A stretch of DNA of 64,000 nucleotides from Candidatus Zipacnadia bacterium (GCA_029821735.1 JALGSU010000002.1:1-64000); one strand, 5' to 3'; positions 27,641 to 37,794 are shown, counted from the stretch's first letter. Notes: generated by a model from the sequence alone, not told the origin. Translations and numbers: made by a program.

Positions 27641-28567
27641 ATGGACTTCCCGATCCTTGATGAAGCGACCCGCATTCAGCGCCTGGCGCCCCCCACCGGC
27701 CACGTGGATGTGGTGCTCGACACCGATACCTTCAACGAGATCGACGACCAGTTCGCAGTCGCCTACGCGCTCCTGTCCCCCGAGCACATGAACGTCGAGG
27801 CCATCTACGCGGCACCCTTCTCCAGCGCCGGCAAGGGCATCGGCCCGGCGGAGGGCATGGAGCTTTCCTACGAAGAGATTCTCCGCCTGCTGGAGCGCCT
27901 GGGCCGCTCACCAGAGGGCCTGACCTTCAGGGGCTCAACGAGTTACCTCCCCGCCGCTGACGAGCCAGTGGTCAGCGAGGCAGCAGAGGATCTGGTCGCG
28001 AAGGCCATGGCGGATCGCGAAGGCCCGCTGTATGTGGCTGCGGTGGGCGCGATCACGAACGTCGCCTCCGCCATTCTGATCGAGCCTGCGATCATCGAGC
28101 GCATTGTGGTGATCTGGCTGGGCGGACAGCCCGACTACTGGCCAACCGCTGCCGAGTACAATCTGGGGCAGGACGTCCCCGCAGCGCGCGTCGTCCTCGA
28201 CTCAGGCGTGCCGTTCCTGCACATCCCCTGCAAGAACGTTTCCGAGCACCTGCGCACGACGGTCCCGGAGATGGAACGCTGGGTCAAGGGCCATAACGCC
28301 ATCTCCGACTATCTCTACCAGATATTCTGCGACCACCACGATGACCACTTCGGCTGGTCGAAGGTCATCTGGGACATCTCGGCCATCGCCTGGCTCATCA
28401 ACGCCAACTGGGTGCCCTCGGTGCTGACACACTCGCCGATCCTGACCGACCAGGTGACATGGTCGTTCGATCGCTCACGCCACCTCGTCCGGCAGGCCAC
28501 GGACTGTCAACGCGACCCGATATTCCGCGACCTGTTCACCAGACTCGCAGCAGCCGGGGAGGCCTGA
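27641..28567 (+). CDS. Inosine/uridine-preferring nucleoside hydrolase family protein
   Basis: The 308-residue cytosolic protein has the calcium-binding signature of the IUNH family near its N-terminus: VDVVLDTDTFNEIDDQFAV, with Asp27, Asp29, Asp35 and Asp36. Further on are the family-typical VAAVGAITNVASAI and IWLGGQ segments. It would hydrolyse the N-glycosidic bond of a nucleoside or nucleoside-like compound. The start follows GAGGTG. The next gene begins two bases after its stop, so it is co-translated with a metal ABC transporter, an unusual pairing. Confidence 0.85.
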   Translation: MDFPILDEATRIQRLAPPTGHVDVVLDTDTFNEIDDQFAVAYALLSPEHMNVEAIYAAPFSSAGKGIGPAEGMELSYEEILRLLERLGRSPEGLTFRGSTSYLPAADEPVVSEAAEDLVAKAMADREGPLYVAAVGAITNVASAILIEPAIIERIVVIWLGGQPDYWPTAAEYNLGQDVPAARVVLDSGVPFLHIPCKNVSEHLRTTVPEMERWVKGHNAISDYLYQIFCDHHDDHFGWSKVIWDISAIAWLINANWVPSVLTHSPILTDQVTWSFDRSRHLVRQATDCQRDPIFRDLFTRLAAAGEA

Positions 28568-28569
28568 CC

Positions 28570-29331
28570 GTGCCGGACGTACCTGCCGTAACCATGCACA
28601 ACGTCGACTTCGCGTACGACCGGCGACTCGTCCTCAGGGACGCGAGCTTCACGGTGCGTGCCGGCGATTTCGTCGGTGTGGTCGGCCCCAATGGCGGGGG
28701 CAAGACGACGCTCATCAGGCTCATCCTCGGCTTGCTGACACCGGTCCGCGGCACGGTAAGTGTGTTCGGAGGATCACCTGCGCAGGCGCGAACACGCATC
28801 GGCTACGTGCCACAAAGTTGGGACTGCGGCCCCGCCATCCCCGTGACCGTCCTCGACGTCGTGCTGATGGGCCTGCTTGAGGCGCGTTGGTCGGGGCCCT
28901 ACCGCGCCGCCGATCGTGCCCGCGCACTGGCCGCGCTGGATCAGGTTGACCTGGCCGACCTCGCCGACCGCCCGTTCTGTGACCTGTCTGGCGGCGAAGA
29001 GCAGCGTGCGCTGATAGCTCGCGCAATAGTCTCCGGCCCGGAGATGCTCGTCCTCGATGAGCCCACCGCAAGCGTGGACGCCGCGGCCGAGCAGGACATC
29101 TACGATCTCCTGCATGAGTTGCACAACGACATCACAATCATACTGGTCAGCCACGACATTGGTCTGGTCGCCGGGGCGGTTGAGAGCGTGCTGTGCGTCA
29201 ACCAGCGCGTTGCCCGTCACCCCACCGCCGACCTCAGCGACGTGACCGGCGAGGTGCTCCGCGAGCTGTACGGGGGCCGACTGCGCGTCGTCCGCCACGA
29301 CCAGCATGTTGGCGAGGAGCGGGGCGGATGA
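28570..29331 (+). CDS. znuC: Metal (Zn/Mn) ABC transporter ATP-binding protein
   Basis: The 253-residue protein has all the ABC ATPase motifs: Walker A GPNGGGKTT (39-47), Q-loop YVPQ, signature LSGGEEQ (139-145), Walker B and catalytic Glu in MLVLDEP, and the switch His in LVSHD. Its sequence and its partner permease place it in the zinc/manganese/iron chelate class (ZnuC/MntB/TroB type); the metal is not determined. The GTG start at 28570 has GGGGAGG upstream. It overlaps the permease gene by four bases (ATGA). No substrate-binding protein gene is present in the window. Confidence 0.88.
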   Translation: MPDVPAVTMHNVDFAYDRRLVLRDASFTVRAGDFVGVVGPNGGGKTTLIRLILGLLTPVRGTVSVFGGSPAQARTRIGYVPQSWDCGPAIPVTVLDVVLMGLLEARWSGPYRAADRARALAALDQVDLADLADRPFCDLSGGEEQRALIARAIVSGPEMLVLDEPTASVDAAAEQDIYDLLHELHNDITIILVSHDIGLVAGAVESVLCVNQRVARHPTADLSDVTGEVLRELYGGRLRVVRHDQHVGEERGG

Positions 29332-30194
29332 GCTTCCTGCAGGCCGTCGCTAGCCATCCGTTCCTGCAGTATGCCCTCGCGGCGGGTGTGCTGGCCAGTA
29401 TCGCCTGCGGCGTCATCGGCGGCTACGTCGCGGCACGCCGGATCACGTACGTGGCCGGCGGCATAGCGCACAGCGTCCTCGGCGGCATGGGTCTGGCGCG
29501 CTACCTGCAGGTGACCCAGGGCTGGGAATGGCTGCATCCGCTCTACGGGGCCGTCCTCGCTGCCCTCGCAGCCGCAGTCATCATCGGTCTCGTCAGCCTG
29601 CGCGCCCGCGACAGCGAGGACATGGCCATCAGTGCTATCTGGGCGGTCGGCATGGCTGTGGGTGTGCTCTTCATCTGGAAGACCCCCGGCTACAGCGAGA
29701 ACCTCATGAGCTACCTGTTCGGCAACATCTTGATGGTTACGCCCGCCAGCCTGTGGCTCATCGCCATCCTCGATGTGATAGTGGTGACAATCGGCGTCGC
29801 CGCCTACCGGCAGTTGGTGGCTATATGCTTCGACGAGGAGTTTGCGCGCCTGCGGGGCGTGAACGCGGACGCTTACTACCTGCTTCTCCTGTGCCTGACT
29901 GCCCTGACAGTTGTGCTGCTGACCACGGTGGTTGGTCTGGTCATGGTGATCGCGCTCCTCAGCCTGCCAGTGGCCATCGCCGGGCGACTGACCCGGTCAC
30001 TCATGCAGATGATGGCCGTTGCCGCCGGGCTCAGCGCCCTCTTCACCAGCCTCGGGCTGGGGTTGAGCTACCACGCCGACCTGCCCGCCGGCGCGACAAC
30101 AATCGTCCTCGCAGGAGGCGTCTATCTGTTGGTCGCTGGTGTCTCGCAACTGAGGCGCACAACCGCCCGCGCCCCTGCGGAGGCCGGCCCATGA
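29328..30194 (+). CDS. znuB: Metal (Zn/Mn) ABC transporter permease
   Basis: The 288-residue membrane protein has eight to nine hydrophobic helices and the ABC-3 family features GGYVAARRITYVAGGIAHS near the N-terminus and FARLRGVNADAYY in the coupling region. It pairs with the ATPase whose stop it overlaps by ATGA. The stop is itself overlapped by the next gene's ATG at 30191, giving three tightly coupled frames. It would form the inner-membrane channel for zinc, manganese or iron uptake. Confidence 0.88.
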   Translation: MSFLQAVASHPFLQYALAAGVLASIACGVIGGYVAARRITYVAGGIAHSVLGGMGLARYLQVTQGWEWLHPLYGAVLAALAAAVIIGLVSLRARDSEDMAISAIWAVGMAVGVLFIWKTPGYSENLMSYLFGNILMVTPASLWLIAILDVIVVTIGVAAYRQLVAICFDEEFARLRGVNADAYYLLLLCLTALTVVLLTTVVGLVMVIALLSLPVAIAGRLTRSLMQMMAVAAGLSALFTSLGLGLSYHADLPAGATTIVLAGGVYLLVAGVSQLRRTTARAPAEAGP

Positions 30195-32403
30195 CCACGC
30201 GCACGGCCATTCTCATATCGGTGGTGTCCATGCTCATGAACAGCAATGCCCACACCCAGGAGCCGGTCAGCATCGGCTCGCGACTCGAGTTACTCGTTGA
30301 CGATCACCTCATCGAGTCGATGAGCAGCGACCTTCGGCTCGCTCTGCATCACCCGACGCGTCGCGAAATCGTCCTGAATACCGACGCGGAGTGGGAGGGC
30401 AACGCCAGCGCCTTCCAGTCGGTCTTCAAGGATGGCGACCTTTACCGCATGTACTACCGCGGCATCCACTACCTGCACAGTGGCGAACCTGCGCAAGTCA
30501 TCGAGAACCACCCCTGGTTCCTGTGCTACGCCGAGAGCGATGACGGCATTGACTGGCGCCGGCCCGAGTTGGGCCTCTTCGAGTTCAACGGTTCGACAGC
30601 CAATAACATCATCCTCACTCCCGAGTATCTCGCGGACATCGGTGGCGACCCGGCACATACCGCCGCTTTCATCGACACCAATCCTGACTGTCCGCCCGAT
30701 CAGAGGTACAAGATCGTGGTGGTCGGTCACAAGCCAAAGGGCCTGTACGTGCTTGGCTCGGCCGACGGCATTCACTTCTCTTCGACTCCCAGAACCTGAT
30801 GTTCTGGGACCCGGTCGCTGAGGTATACCGAGAGTATCATCGCAGCTTCGCCGACGGCGTGCGCGGCATCATGACCGCCACCTCACCCGACATCCTGCAC
30901 TTCCCCGAACCACAGTGGCTGCAGTACGAAGACTCGCCCCATGAACACCTCTACACCAATCAGGTCCAGCCCTACTACCGCGCACCGCACGTCCTCATGG
31001 GCTTCCCTATGCGCTACGTGGATCACGGCTGGACGCCAGCCGCTGTGGCCCTGCCGGGCCTCGACGAGCGTCTGATCCGCGCTGAATCAAGCCGTCGCTA
31101 CGGGACCGCCGTCACGGACGCGCTCTTCATGACCAGCCGCGACGGTCTGACCTTCCGGCGCTGGCGCGAGGCGTTCATCCGCCCCGGGCCGCGCACGCGC
31201 GAGAGCTGGGTCTACGGTGACAACTTCATCTTCTGGGGCATGGTGCCGACGCCGTCGGACACTGAGGACGCGCCTGACGAGATATCCCTCTACGCCACCG
31301 AGGGCTACTGGGAGGGCCCGGGCACCAGCGTCCGCCGGTACACGATCCGCGCCGATGGCTTCGTCTCCGCGGCGGCGCCCGCGACCGGTGGCGAGTTCGT
31401 CACCAAGCCCATCATCTTCAACGGCGGATGCCTGGCGCTCAACGCCGAGACATCAGGCGCTGGCGGCATTCGTGTCGAGATCCAGGACCCGAGCGGCACA
31501 CCGATCCCGGAATACGCCCTCGATGACTGTCGGCCGATCGTCTGCGATTCGCTGCGCCACATCGTCCGCTGGCAGTACGTCGGTGCGGACCTGCGCGAAC
31601 TCGCTGGCCAGCCGGTGCGTCTGCGCTTCGAACTCGCCGACGCTGACCTGTACGCATACCAGTTCGTGCCGTGGGATTCAGTACCCGAGATCACCGGCAT
31701 CGACCTGCCTGGCGTGATGCCCCGCAAGAACCGTGATCGCGAGCCGTTTGTGGCGCTGGAGGATGACTTCGAGGACGTGCCCGCCGGGGTCTCCCCCACC
31801 GAGGATGATCTCGACCCGACACCATGCGGCGACTCAAGCGGCTGGGAGATCCGCGAGGGCTCGCCCGATCGCGTCCAAGTGCTCTGCGACGCCCCCGTGG
31901 GCAGCGGCGAGGCCGGCGATCTGCACTACCTCAAGGCCGAGCGGCGCGATGAGGGCCACGCCGATGGTGGCGCCGCCTGGTGCCGCTTCGCGCCTCAGGA
32001 CTCCGCCGACACATACCTCGGCGTGATCGAGGTCAGCGCCCGCATCTTCGTGTCCTCAACCAACCACAACCGCGTCGACATCGACGCTCTGGACAACGAG
32101 CCGGGCTCCTTCGAGTACCGCGCGTTCCACGTGCGCATTGATCCGCGAGGCGTGGTCAGCTACTACCGCGAGCAGGAAAACCCACTCCCGGAGCTTGCGG
32201 TGGAGCCCGACACCTGGGCGAAGGTCGCCATCCGCGCTGATATGGATGCGTGCACCTTCGACCTGACGATCAATGGCAGGACCGCTACGGGTCTGCCCTT
32301 CGCGCACGACCAGATACACCGCGTGCAGTGCATCGCATTCGCACCCAACTCGCGCGACACCGCTATATACCTCGATGACGTCCGCGTGCGCGTCATTCCG
32401 TGA
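30191..32403 (+). pseudogene. Exported beta-propeller glycosidase-like protein, split by a frameshift
   Basis: Two open frames together make one protein. The first (30191 to a TGA ending at 30799) carries a short signal peptide and the blades LELLVDDHLIES and FKDGDLYRMYYRG, up to ADGIHFSS. The second continues from about 30781 with FDSQNLMFWDPV and runs to 32403. Proteins of this kind (five-bladed GH32/43-like propellers) usually have about a dozen more residues between the two pieces, so a short out-of-frame deletion is likely near 30770-30781, where TTC is repeated. The C-terminal part (from about 31740) is a LamG-like jelly roll. The ATG overlaps the permease stop. It may be a true mutation or an assembly error. 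Confidence 0.65.
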
Positions 32404-32467
32404 CGCGACAGGCAGGAGATTCAACTGCTCACGGGGAATAGCGTGTCTTCACTCCAGAAGGTAATGT

Positions 32468-32496
32468 GCGGCCCCATATTCCGGTTCGGGGGCCGC
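32468..32496 (+). terminator. Hairpin between propeller gene and aminotransferase gene
   Basis: GCGGCCCC (32468-32475) pairs with GGGGCCGC (32489-32496) around a 13-base loop and is followed by GTTTC. It lies 65 bases after the stop at 32403 and just before the next gene, consistent with a weak intrinsic terminator. Confidence 0.5.
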
Positions 32497-32524
32497 GTTT
32501 CGGGAAAGGGACAGGACTGCAACC

Positions 32525-33859
32525 ATGGCAGACACGAACGAAGTTCTCGCTCTGTTTGGCGGCCCAAAGGCTGTGCAGACCGACGTGGGAGACATCATTG
32601 ACTGGCCTATCGTTACTGACGAGGATGAGCAGGCGATCCTCGACGTGTTGCACCGGAAGGCCATGTCCGGGATGGACGTCACCAAGCTGTTCGAGGAAGA
32701 GTTCGCGGCCTGGCAGGGGACCGAATACGCGCTCGGTTTCAGCACCGGCACCGCGGCACTTCAGGCAGCGATGTTCGGCTGCGGCGTGGGCGTGGGTGAC
32801 GAGATCATCTGTCAGAGCCTGACCTACTGGGCCTCGTGCCTGCAGGTGTACTCGCTGGGAGCCACGGTGGTGTTTTCCGAGGTCGACCCGGACACGCTGT
32901 GCATGGACCCCGCTGACATCGAGGCGCGCATCACCGAGCACACCAAGGCGATCATGGTCGTGCACTACGTGGGCCACCCGGCCGACATGGACCCGATCAT
33001 GGAGATCGCCCGCGCGCACGACATCAAGGTCATCGAGGACGTCTCCCATGCCCAGGGCGGCATGTACAAGGGCAAGAAGGTCGGCACTTTCGGCGACGTC
33101 GCTGCCATGTCGCTGATGAGTGGCAAGTCGCTGGCCATCGGCGAGGCAGGTATTCTCGTGACCGACAACTTGGAGATATACGAGCGCGGAATTGCGCTGG
33201 GCCACTACGGTCGCTTCAACACCGACATCCAGACCCCGTCCCTGCAGCCGCACATCGGTCTGCCCATGGGCGGCTACAAGTACCGCATGCACCAGATGAG
33301 TTCGGCGATGGGTCGCGTACAGCTCCGCCACTACGACGAGCGCTGCGCCGAGATCCAGAAGGCCATGAACCACTTCTGGGACCTGCTCGAGGACGTGCCG
33401 GGCATCAAGCCCCACCGACCGGCCAAGGACAGCGGCAGCACCATGGGCGGCTGGTACGCGGCCCGCGGGCTGTATCGCCCAGAGGAGGTCGGCGGCCTGT
33501 CGGCCACCAGGTTCTGCCAGGCGGTCTCCGCCGAGGGCGTCTCGTGCAGCGCAGGCATCAACAAGCCCCTGCACCTGCATCCACTCTTCAACACCACCGA
33601 CGTATACGGGCACGGCAAGCCCACCCGTATCGCCAACGCCGACCGCGACTTGCGCCAGCCCGTGGGCAGCCTCCCGGTCACGGAACTTATGCCCAAGCGC
33701 TGCTACTCAATCCCCTGGTTCAAGCACTACGATGAACAGATCATCGGGGAGCACGCCATGGCCTACCGCAAAGCCGCGGAGAACTACGAGTCCCTGCTCG
33801 AAGACGACCCCGGCGACGCCGAGGGCATGGGTGGCTGGCACTTCTTCAGCCACGGCTAG
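32525..33859 (+). CDS. DegT/DnrJ/EryC1/StrS-family PLP-dependent aminotransferase
   Basis: The 444-residue protein has the family hallmarks: GFSTGTAALQAAM for phosphate binding, the EDVSHAQGG motif with Asp172 for the PLP pyridine nitrogen, and the Schiff-base lysine in SLMSGKSL (Lys201). Members usually transaminate keto-sugars in nucleotide-sugar or aminosugar synthesis; some act as dehydratases when the lysine is replaced by His, which is not the case here. It is a single cytosolic gene with its own hairpins on both sides. The ATG at 32525 follows a purine-rich GGGAAAGGGACAGG. Confidence 0.9.
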   Translation: MADTNEVLALFGGPKAVQTDVGDIIDWPIVTDEDEQAILDVLHRKAMSGMDVTKLFEEEFAAWQGTEYALGFSTGTAALQAAMFGCGVGVGDEIICQSLTYWASCLQVYSLGATVVFSEVDPDTLCMDPADIEARITEHTKAIMVVHYVGHPADMDPIMEIARAHDIKVIEDVSHAQGGMYKGKKVGTFGDVAAMSLMSGKSLAIGEAGILVTDNLEIYERGIALGHYGRFNTDIQTPSLQPHIGLPMGGYKYRMHQMSSAMGRVQLRHYDERCAEIQKAMNHFWDLLEDVPGIKPHRPAKDSGSTMGGWYAARGLYRPEEVGGLSATRFCQAVSAEGVSCSAGINKPLHLHPLFNTTDVYGHGKPTRIANADRDLRQPVGSLPVTELMPKRCYSIPWFKHYDEQIIGEHAMAYRKAAENYESLLEDDPGDAEGMGGWHFFSHG

Positions 33860-33874
33860 TCCCCACGCACACAG

Positions 33875-33904
33875 GCGCCCGCTCCCCAATCGGGGGGCGG
33901 GCGC
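33875..33904 (+). terminator. Intrinsic terminator after the aminotransferase gene
   Basis: GCGCCCGCTCCCC pairs with GGGGGGCGGGCGC across a small loop, with minor mismatch near the top, and is followed by TTTA. It starts 16 bases after the stop codon, a classic position. Confidence 0.75.
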
Positions 33905-33941
33905 TTTACACGCCGATGACGAATCCCACCGCGAGGTGAGC

Positions 33942-35336
33942 ATGATGGAGCGACACGCCACCGCGTCCGGACTGCGCCTGCCCCTGCTGATCGCACTCGC
34001 CGCCTGCGCTCTCGCCACTACGGCGACCGCCGAGATCACGGCTGTCACCGCTGGGGCTGTGGACTTGGTGACCCCGCCTGACTCTACGGCCGATCAGGTC
34101 CTCGCCTATGGCCTCGGGTTCCCGTTCCAGGTCGGCCCTGAAGAGGCAGCGGTCTTCTGCAACGTGCGTGTCGAGGGCATCGCCGTGACCGACTTCGAGA
34201 ACGGCACAGACGTCATCATCTTCGATGACCTCGCCACCATCAGCGCCGACAACGCTGTTGCCATCTCCCGCAATGAGCGCCGCACCGACGAGGAAGGGAA
34301 CGAGCGCATCATTGTCAAGTTTCCGGTCATCGGTGGCTTCGTCCCCGTGGGCGCACTCCGGGCGGACGGTACCCCGCACCCTCACGCCGGGACCGGCTTC
34401 GGTCTCTGTCAGGCCATCTCTTTCCCCGAGGACGAGAACGGACACTTCAACTGGGGCACCGAAAGGATCCACCGCTGCGAAGTGCATCAGCTCAGCTATG
34501 ATGGCGAGCGCTTCGAGGCGGTGCGCAGCGCGTCGGGTCTCGAGGAGGCCCATCCAGTGGTTGACGGCTCGGAGTGGCGGATCATGTCGCCCGGAATCAC
34601 TAACGCGATCCCCGATGGCGATGACCTGCTCCTTGCAGCGACCGCCTTCACTGGGAACGGTCAGACCACCGGAGTTATCCGCTGGCGGCGCGTTGACTCG
34701 TTCTGGCAGCCGATCGAGTATTCTTCCGTCACGCCGCCCGGCGTCTCGTGGGCCGAAGCCAGCCTGGTCCGTGACACCGATGGAGCACTGCTGTTCTCCG
34801 CCCGGGGGGGCGGTGGCGATCGATTCACCACGGTGCAGGCGTGGCGCAAAAGCGGCGACGGACCGCAGTGGCGTCTGGTAGTCAGCACACCCGACGTCCG
34901 CGTCTGGCAGAAGCAAGAGGAGGCCCCGGAGTGGGGCTCGGTCATCAACCTGCCCAAGGCCCACAACAGCGGGCCGATGTCCATCGGCAGCGCTGCGGAC
35001 GGAACGCCCTACATCGGTGCGAATCTTCTCGGCAGCGGGCGTCAGACGCTGTGCATCTGGCCACTGAACGCCGAGCGCATGGACCTCGAGGAGCCGTTCA
35101 CTGCCCGAGCTGCCGCCGATGAATTCGGTCCGGCCCCCGGTGGCGGTGCATGGATGGTCGATCATCCGTCGGCCGCGGTCGTACGCCTTGGCGACGGCCA
35201 GTGGCATGGAATAGTCGCTTACAGAATCCTGGGGAACGCCGAACACAAAGGCGCTCCCCCTGCCGCACAAAGCGGGTGCTATGTCGAGGAGGTAGTTTCC
35301 TCCGGACCACCCGTGCCGCCGTGGCGCTTCGAGTGA
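33942..35336 (+). CDS. Exported beta-propeller (sialidase-like) protein
   Basis: The 464-residue protein has a signal peptide (LPLLIALAACALATTATA). Its chain of short beta blades with repeated Gly, Asp and Trp (for example RIMSPGITNAIPDGDDLLLAATAF and WAEASLVRDTDGALLFSARGGGGD) resembles exo-sialidase or glycoside-phosphorylase-like propellers. Two adjacent ATGs (33942 and 33945) follow GAGGTGAG, and the second has the better spacing. It is convergent with the next gene with four bases between stops. No family is assigned with confidence. Confidence 0.6.
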   Translation: MMERHATASGLRLPLLIALAACALATTATAEITAVTAGAVDLVTPPDSTADQVLAYGLGFPFQVGPEEAAVFCNVRVEGIAVTDFENGTDVIIFDDLATISADNAVAISRNERRTDEEGNERIIVKFPVIGGFVPVGALRADGTPHPHAGTGFGLCQAISFPEDENGHFNWGTERIHRCEVHQLSYDGERFEAVRSASGLEEAHPVVDGSEWRIMSPGITNAIPDGDDLLLAATAFTGNGQTTGVIRWRRVDSFWQPIEYSSVTPPGVSWAEASLVRDTDGALLFSARGGGGDRFTTVQAWRKSGDGPQWRLVVSTPDVRVWQKQEEAPEWGSVINLPKAHNSGPMSIGSAADGTPYIGANLLGSGRQTLCIWPLNAERMDLEEPFTARAAADEFGPAPGGGAWMVDHPSAAVVRLGDGQWHGIVAYRILGNAEHKGAPPAAQSGCYVEEVVSSGPPVPPWRFE

Positions 35337-35340
35337 CGCA

Positions 35341-37623
35341 CTAGCGCTCGACGATCACTCCGTCAGGCGCGGCGACTTCGCCACTGTCATCCCAAGCCAC
35401 GGCCACCGGCCCTGCCGGCGTCAGTATGGTGGCACATTTCTCGGTGCGTGGACCAAACTGGACCGGCCTAATGCGCACTCCCTCGTCAGTGAGTTCCGGC
35501 TGCCACAGTTTGCACTGCAGCCACGGGATCGGGTGCCCGGAAGTGGCCACGCCGTGGTCGCCTGAGGCACCTGGACTAGCCGCATAACTCTCGGCCCAGG
35601 CGTCGAGGTAACTCGGGTCTCCAGTGTGCAAGGTGCAGTAGCCCAGCAAGCGGCCGAGCGAGTTCTGGTGCCACATTGCTTTACTTGGGCCGGGCAGATC
35701 CCACCACTTGCCCCCATGACCATCGAAGTAGCGACGCTTCCCGTCGAAGTCGTGCTGGTAGCTCCAGCCCATCACGCCATCGTGGTCAAACCGCTCGGCC
35801 ATAAGCCAATCGGCGAAGCGCTGAACGGTCGCCATCAGCACCTCGTCGCCCGGGAAGAGCTCCAGATAGTCCAGCACGCCCTCGGTGGCCATCAGGCCCA
35901 TCCACGGCTTAGTGATGTAGCTGCCGACCTGGTGGATGCCCGATCCCCCCCCTTGATCTCCGAAGCTGCCGTTCGGGCGCTGTGAATGAGCGACCATCGT
36001 CGCTCCCTCGTATGCGATGCGCCGGTAGTGTTCGTCGGCGAAGTAGCGGTAGAGCATCGTGGCGCTACGCACATACTTGCCATCCCGGCCCACCGCCAGC
36101 CGCGGCCACGAATTCTTCTGCACCCAGTGCGCGTTGTCCACCACGGCCTGGGCGGCCTCAAGCAAGTAAGGATCTCCGACCTCAAGATAGGCCGCGACCG
36201 TCCCCAACACGCGGTTCATCGGCGGCGCGAACGCGTGCCGGGCCCAGCCGTGCATGCGCACCAACTTCTCGGCATGGTCGATCGCCACGTCCGTGAAGTG
36301 CCACGCCGCACGCATCGCGTTGTCATAGTCCTCGCCATTGCCCGAGAGCCAGGCGAGCAGGAACAATGCCCACGGCGCCTCGCCCTCCCAACCGGCCTCG
36401 CTGCGGCCGTTGTCCTCCGGCTTCGGGTTCGGATTGCCCCCACGCGGCAGGGCCCCGTCCTCGAAGCCGCCGTTCGTGGTGTAGACCCGCGCGTATTCCC
36501 GGCAGCTTTCCAGCGTCTGATCATAGGCGTTGCTGACAGGCAGCACGGGTTCAGGTATCAGCTCCTCGCACAGCCCATACCACCACGCGGGAGCGAGGTA
36601 GCGCACCACTCGCGGCGACCGGTCAGACAGACTCAGCGAGAAGCGAACGGTGCGCGCCAGACCACGCGGAAAACGGTGATCTTGCGGGCGCAGAATGAAC
36701 GCGTCGCCCGTCGTCTGCCGAGCCCAATTGCCACTGTAGAGGCACGCGCCCTCGTATGGCTGCCAGGCGAGGAAACCGTCGGCGATTTCCATGCTCCCGG
36801 GCTCATCGGGCGTGGCCATCCCGGATGCCTCCGACAGGTCGAAGCGCACGCCGCCGAGTTCCATACCGTCGCACTCGCCGGTCCACGTCCCGGTCACCTC
36901 GGTCATCTCGCCATCCGCGCCGTCAACCATGATCCCGATCACCGGGACCGTGTCCTCCAAGTCCTCACCATCATCGAAGAACTTGCTGTTGATGTGGTGG
37001 GCGAATATCTCACACACGCCGTTCGCGTGCAACCGCGCGAAGATGTGGCCGGACAACCAGTTGTGCCGGTGCAGCAGCGGGTGCGCGTAGCCCATTTGCT
37101 CGGGGTCGCGCACGGCGTACGCTTCACACGGAATCGACCCGCCCATCTCCACCACTCGGCACTGCGGGCTATCTTCCAGCACCACCAGCCGGCACCCCTC
37201 CCACCAGTGCACCTCCCCCCCGTGGCGCAGGCCCATGACCAGCCCTACCGCTCGCTCGCCATCGCTGATGCGCAGCAGACTGCGCTCCCACATGATGTCC
37301 TCTTCAGGGGGTGTGGCAAAGACCTCGCACTCAGCAGTGGGCGGACCTGCCTGATACGGAGCGCTCTCTCCGAGGCCGATCGTGTCGGGGGCCTCGTTGC
37401 CGCCATCCGCGATCATCAGCAGGCGCCGCGGGCTGCCCTCCGCCTCGCCCGGCCACTGTCCGAGGCCGCTCACCCACGTTGGCTTGTCGCCAAGCGATAG
37501 CTCTTTGGCCTGCGTGCGCGGCCACGGCAGTGAAGTGATCCAGAGTCCGGCCTCCTGCTCGGAGCCCAATCGGCGCAACGGTATGTTCGGCAACTCGGCC
37601 ATCAACAAGTCGGTCAAGGACAT
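35341..37623 (-). CDS. Large cytosolic six-hairpin glycosidase-like protein
   Basis: The 760-residue protein has no signal peptide. The start at 37621-37623 is set by GGAGG at eight bases upstream. A beta-rich N-terminal half (about residues 1-390) resembles the super-sandwich of glycosidases or lyases. The C-terminal half (about 400-720) has repeated helix pairs with Trp-, His- and Gly-rich loops (AWHFTDVAIDHAEKL, YLLEAAQAVVDNAHWVQKNSW, FDHDGVMGWSYQHDFDGK), typical of alpha/alpha-toroid enzymes such as unsaturated uronyl hydrolases or GH127-like proteins. The lack of an export signal suggests it works on imported oligosaccharides. The family is not named. Confidence 0.6.
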   Translation of the reverse strand: MSLTDLLMAELPNIPLRRLGSEQEAGLWITSLPWPRTQAKELSLGDKPTWVSGLGQWPGEAEGSPRRLLMIADGGNEAPDTIGLGESAPYQAGPPTAECEVFATPPEEDIMWERSLLRISDGERAVGLVMGLRHGGEVHWWEGCRLVVLEDSPQCRVVEMGGSIPCEAYAVRDPEQMGYAHPLLHRHNWLSGHIFARLHANGVCEIFAHHINSKFFDDGEDLEDTVPVIGIMVDGADGEMTEVTGTWTGECDGMELGGVRFDLSEASGMATPDEPGSMEIADGFLAWQPYEGACLYSGNWARQTTGDAFILRPQDHRFPRGLARTVRFSLSLSDRSPRVVRYLAPAWWYGLCEELIPEPVLPVSNAYDQTLESCREYARVYTTNGGFEDGALPRGGNPNPKPEDNGRSEAGWEGEAPWALFLLAWLSGNGEDYDNAMRAAWHFTDVAIDHAEKLVRMHGWARHAFAPPMNRVLGTVAAYLEVGDPYLLEAAQAVVDNAHWVQKNSWPRLAVGRDGKYVRSATMLYRYFADEHYRRIAYEGATMVAHSQRPNGSFGDQGGGSGIHQVGSYITKPWMGLMATEGVLDYLELFPGDEVLMATVQRFADWLMAERFDHDGVMGWSYQHDFDGKRRYFDGHGGKWWDLPGPSKAMWHQNSLGRLLGYCTLHTGDPSYLDAWAESYAASPGASGDHGVATSGHPIPWLQCKLWQPELTDEGVRIRPVQFGPRTEKCATILTPAGPVAVAWDDSGEVAAPDGVIVER

Positions 37624-37760
37624 GGTTACTGCCTCCGGCAGTTCGTCAGTTTCCTGTGGGATACGTGCACCGCCCGTTCGGCACGGGAGCGTGCTTCCCC
37701 GCCGGGGCGTGCGGACCTTCCTGGGCATGCGCGCCCCGCGGTAATATCTCTCTAAAACGC

Positions 37761-37794
37761 GAGGGGCCGCCTTCCATCAAGAAGGCGGCCCCTC
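37761..37794 (-). terminator. Intrinsic terminator of the beta-helix gene
   Basis: A perfect 14-bp stem, GAGGGGCCGCCTTC (37761-37774) with GAAGGCGGCCCCTC (37781-37794), has a six-base loop. Read on the minus strand it is followed by GCGTTTTAG, giving a short U run. It starts 21 bases after the stop at 37816. Confidence 0.85.

Noticed and set aside
33906..35270. Open frame of 454 codons opposite the propeller gene
   Set aside because: No binding site or domain; the plus strand has a signal peptide, start signal and upstream terminator.
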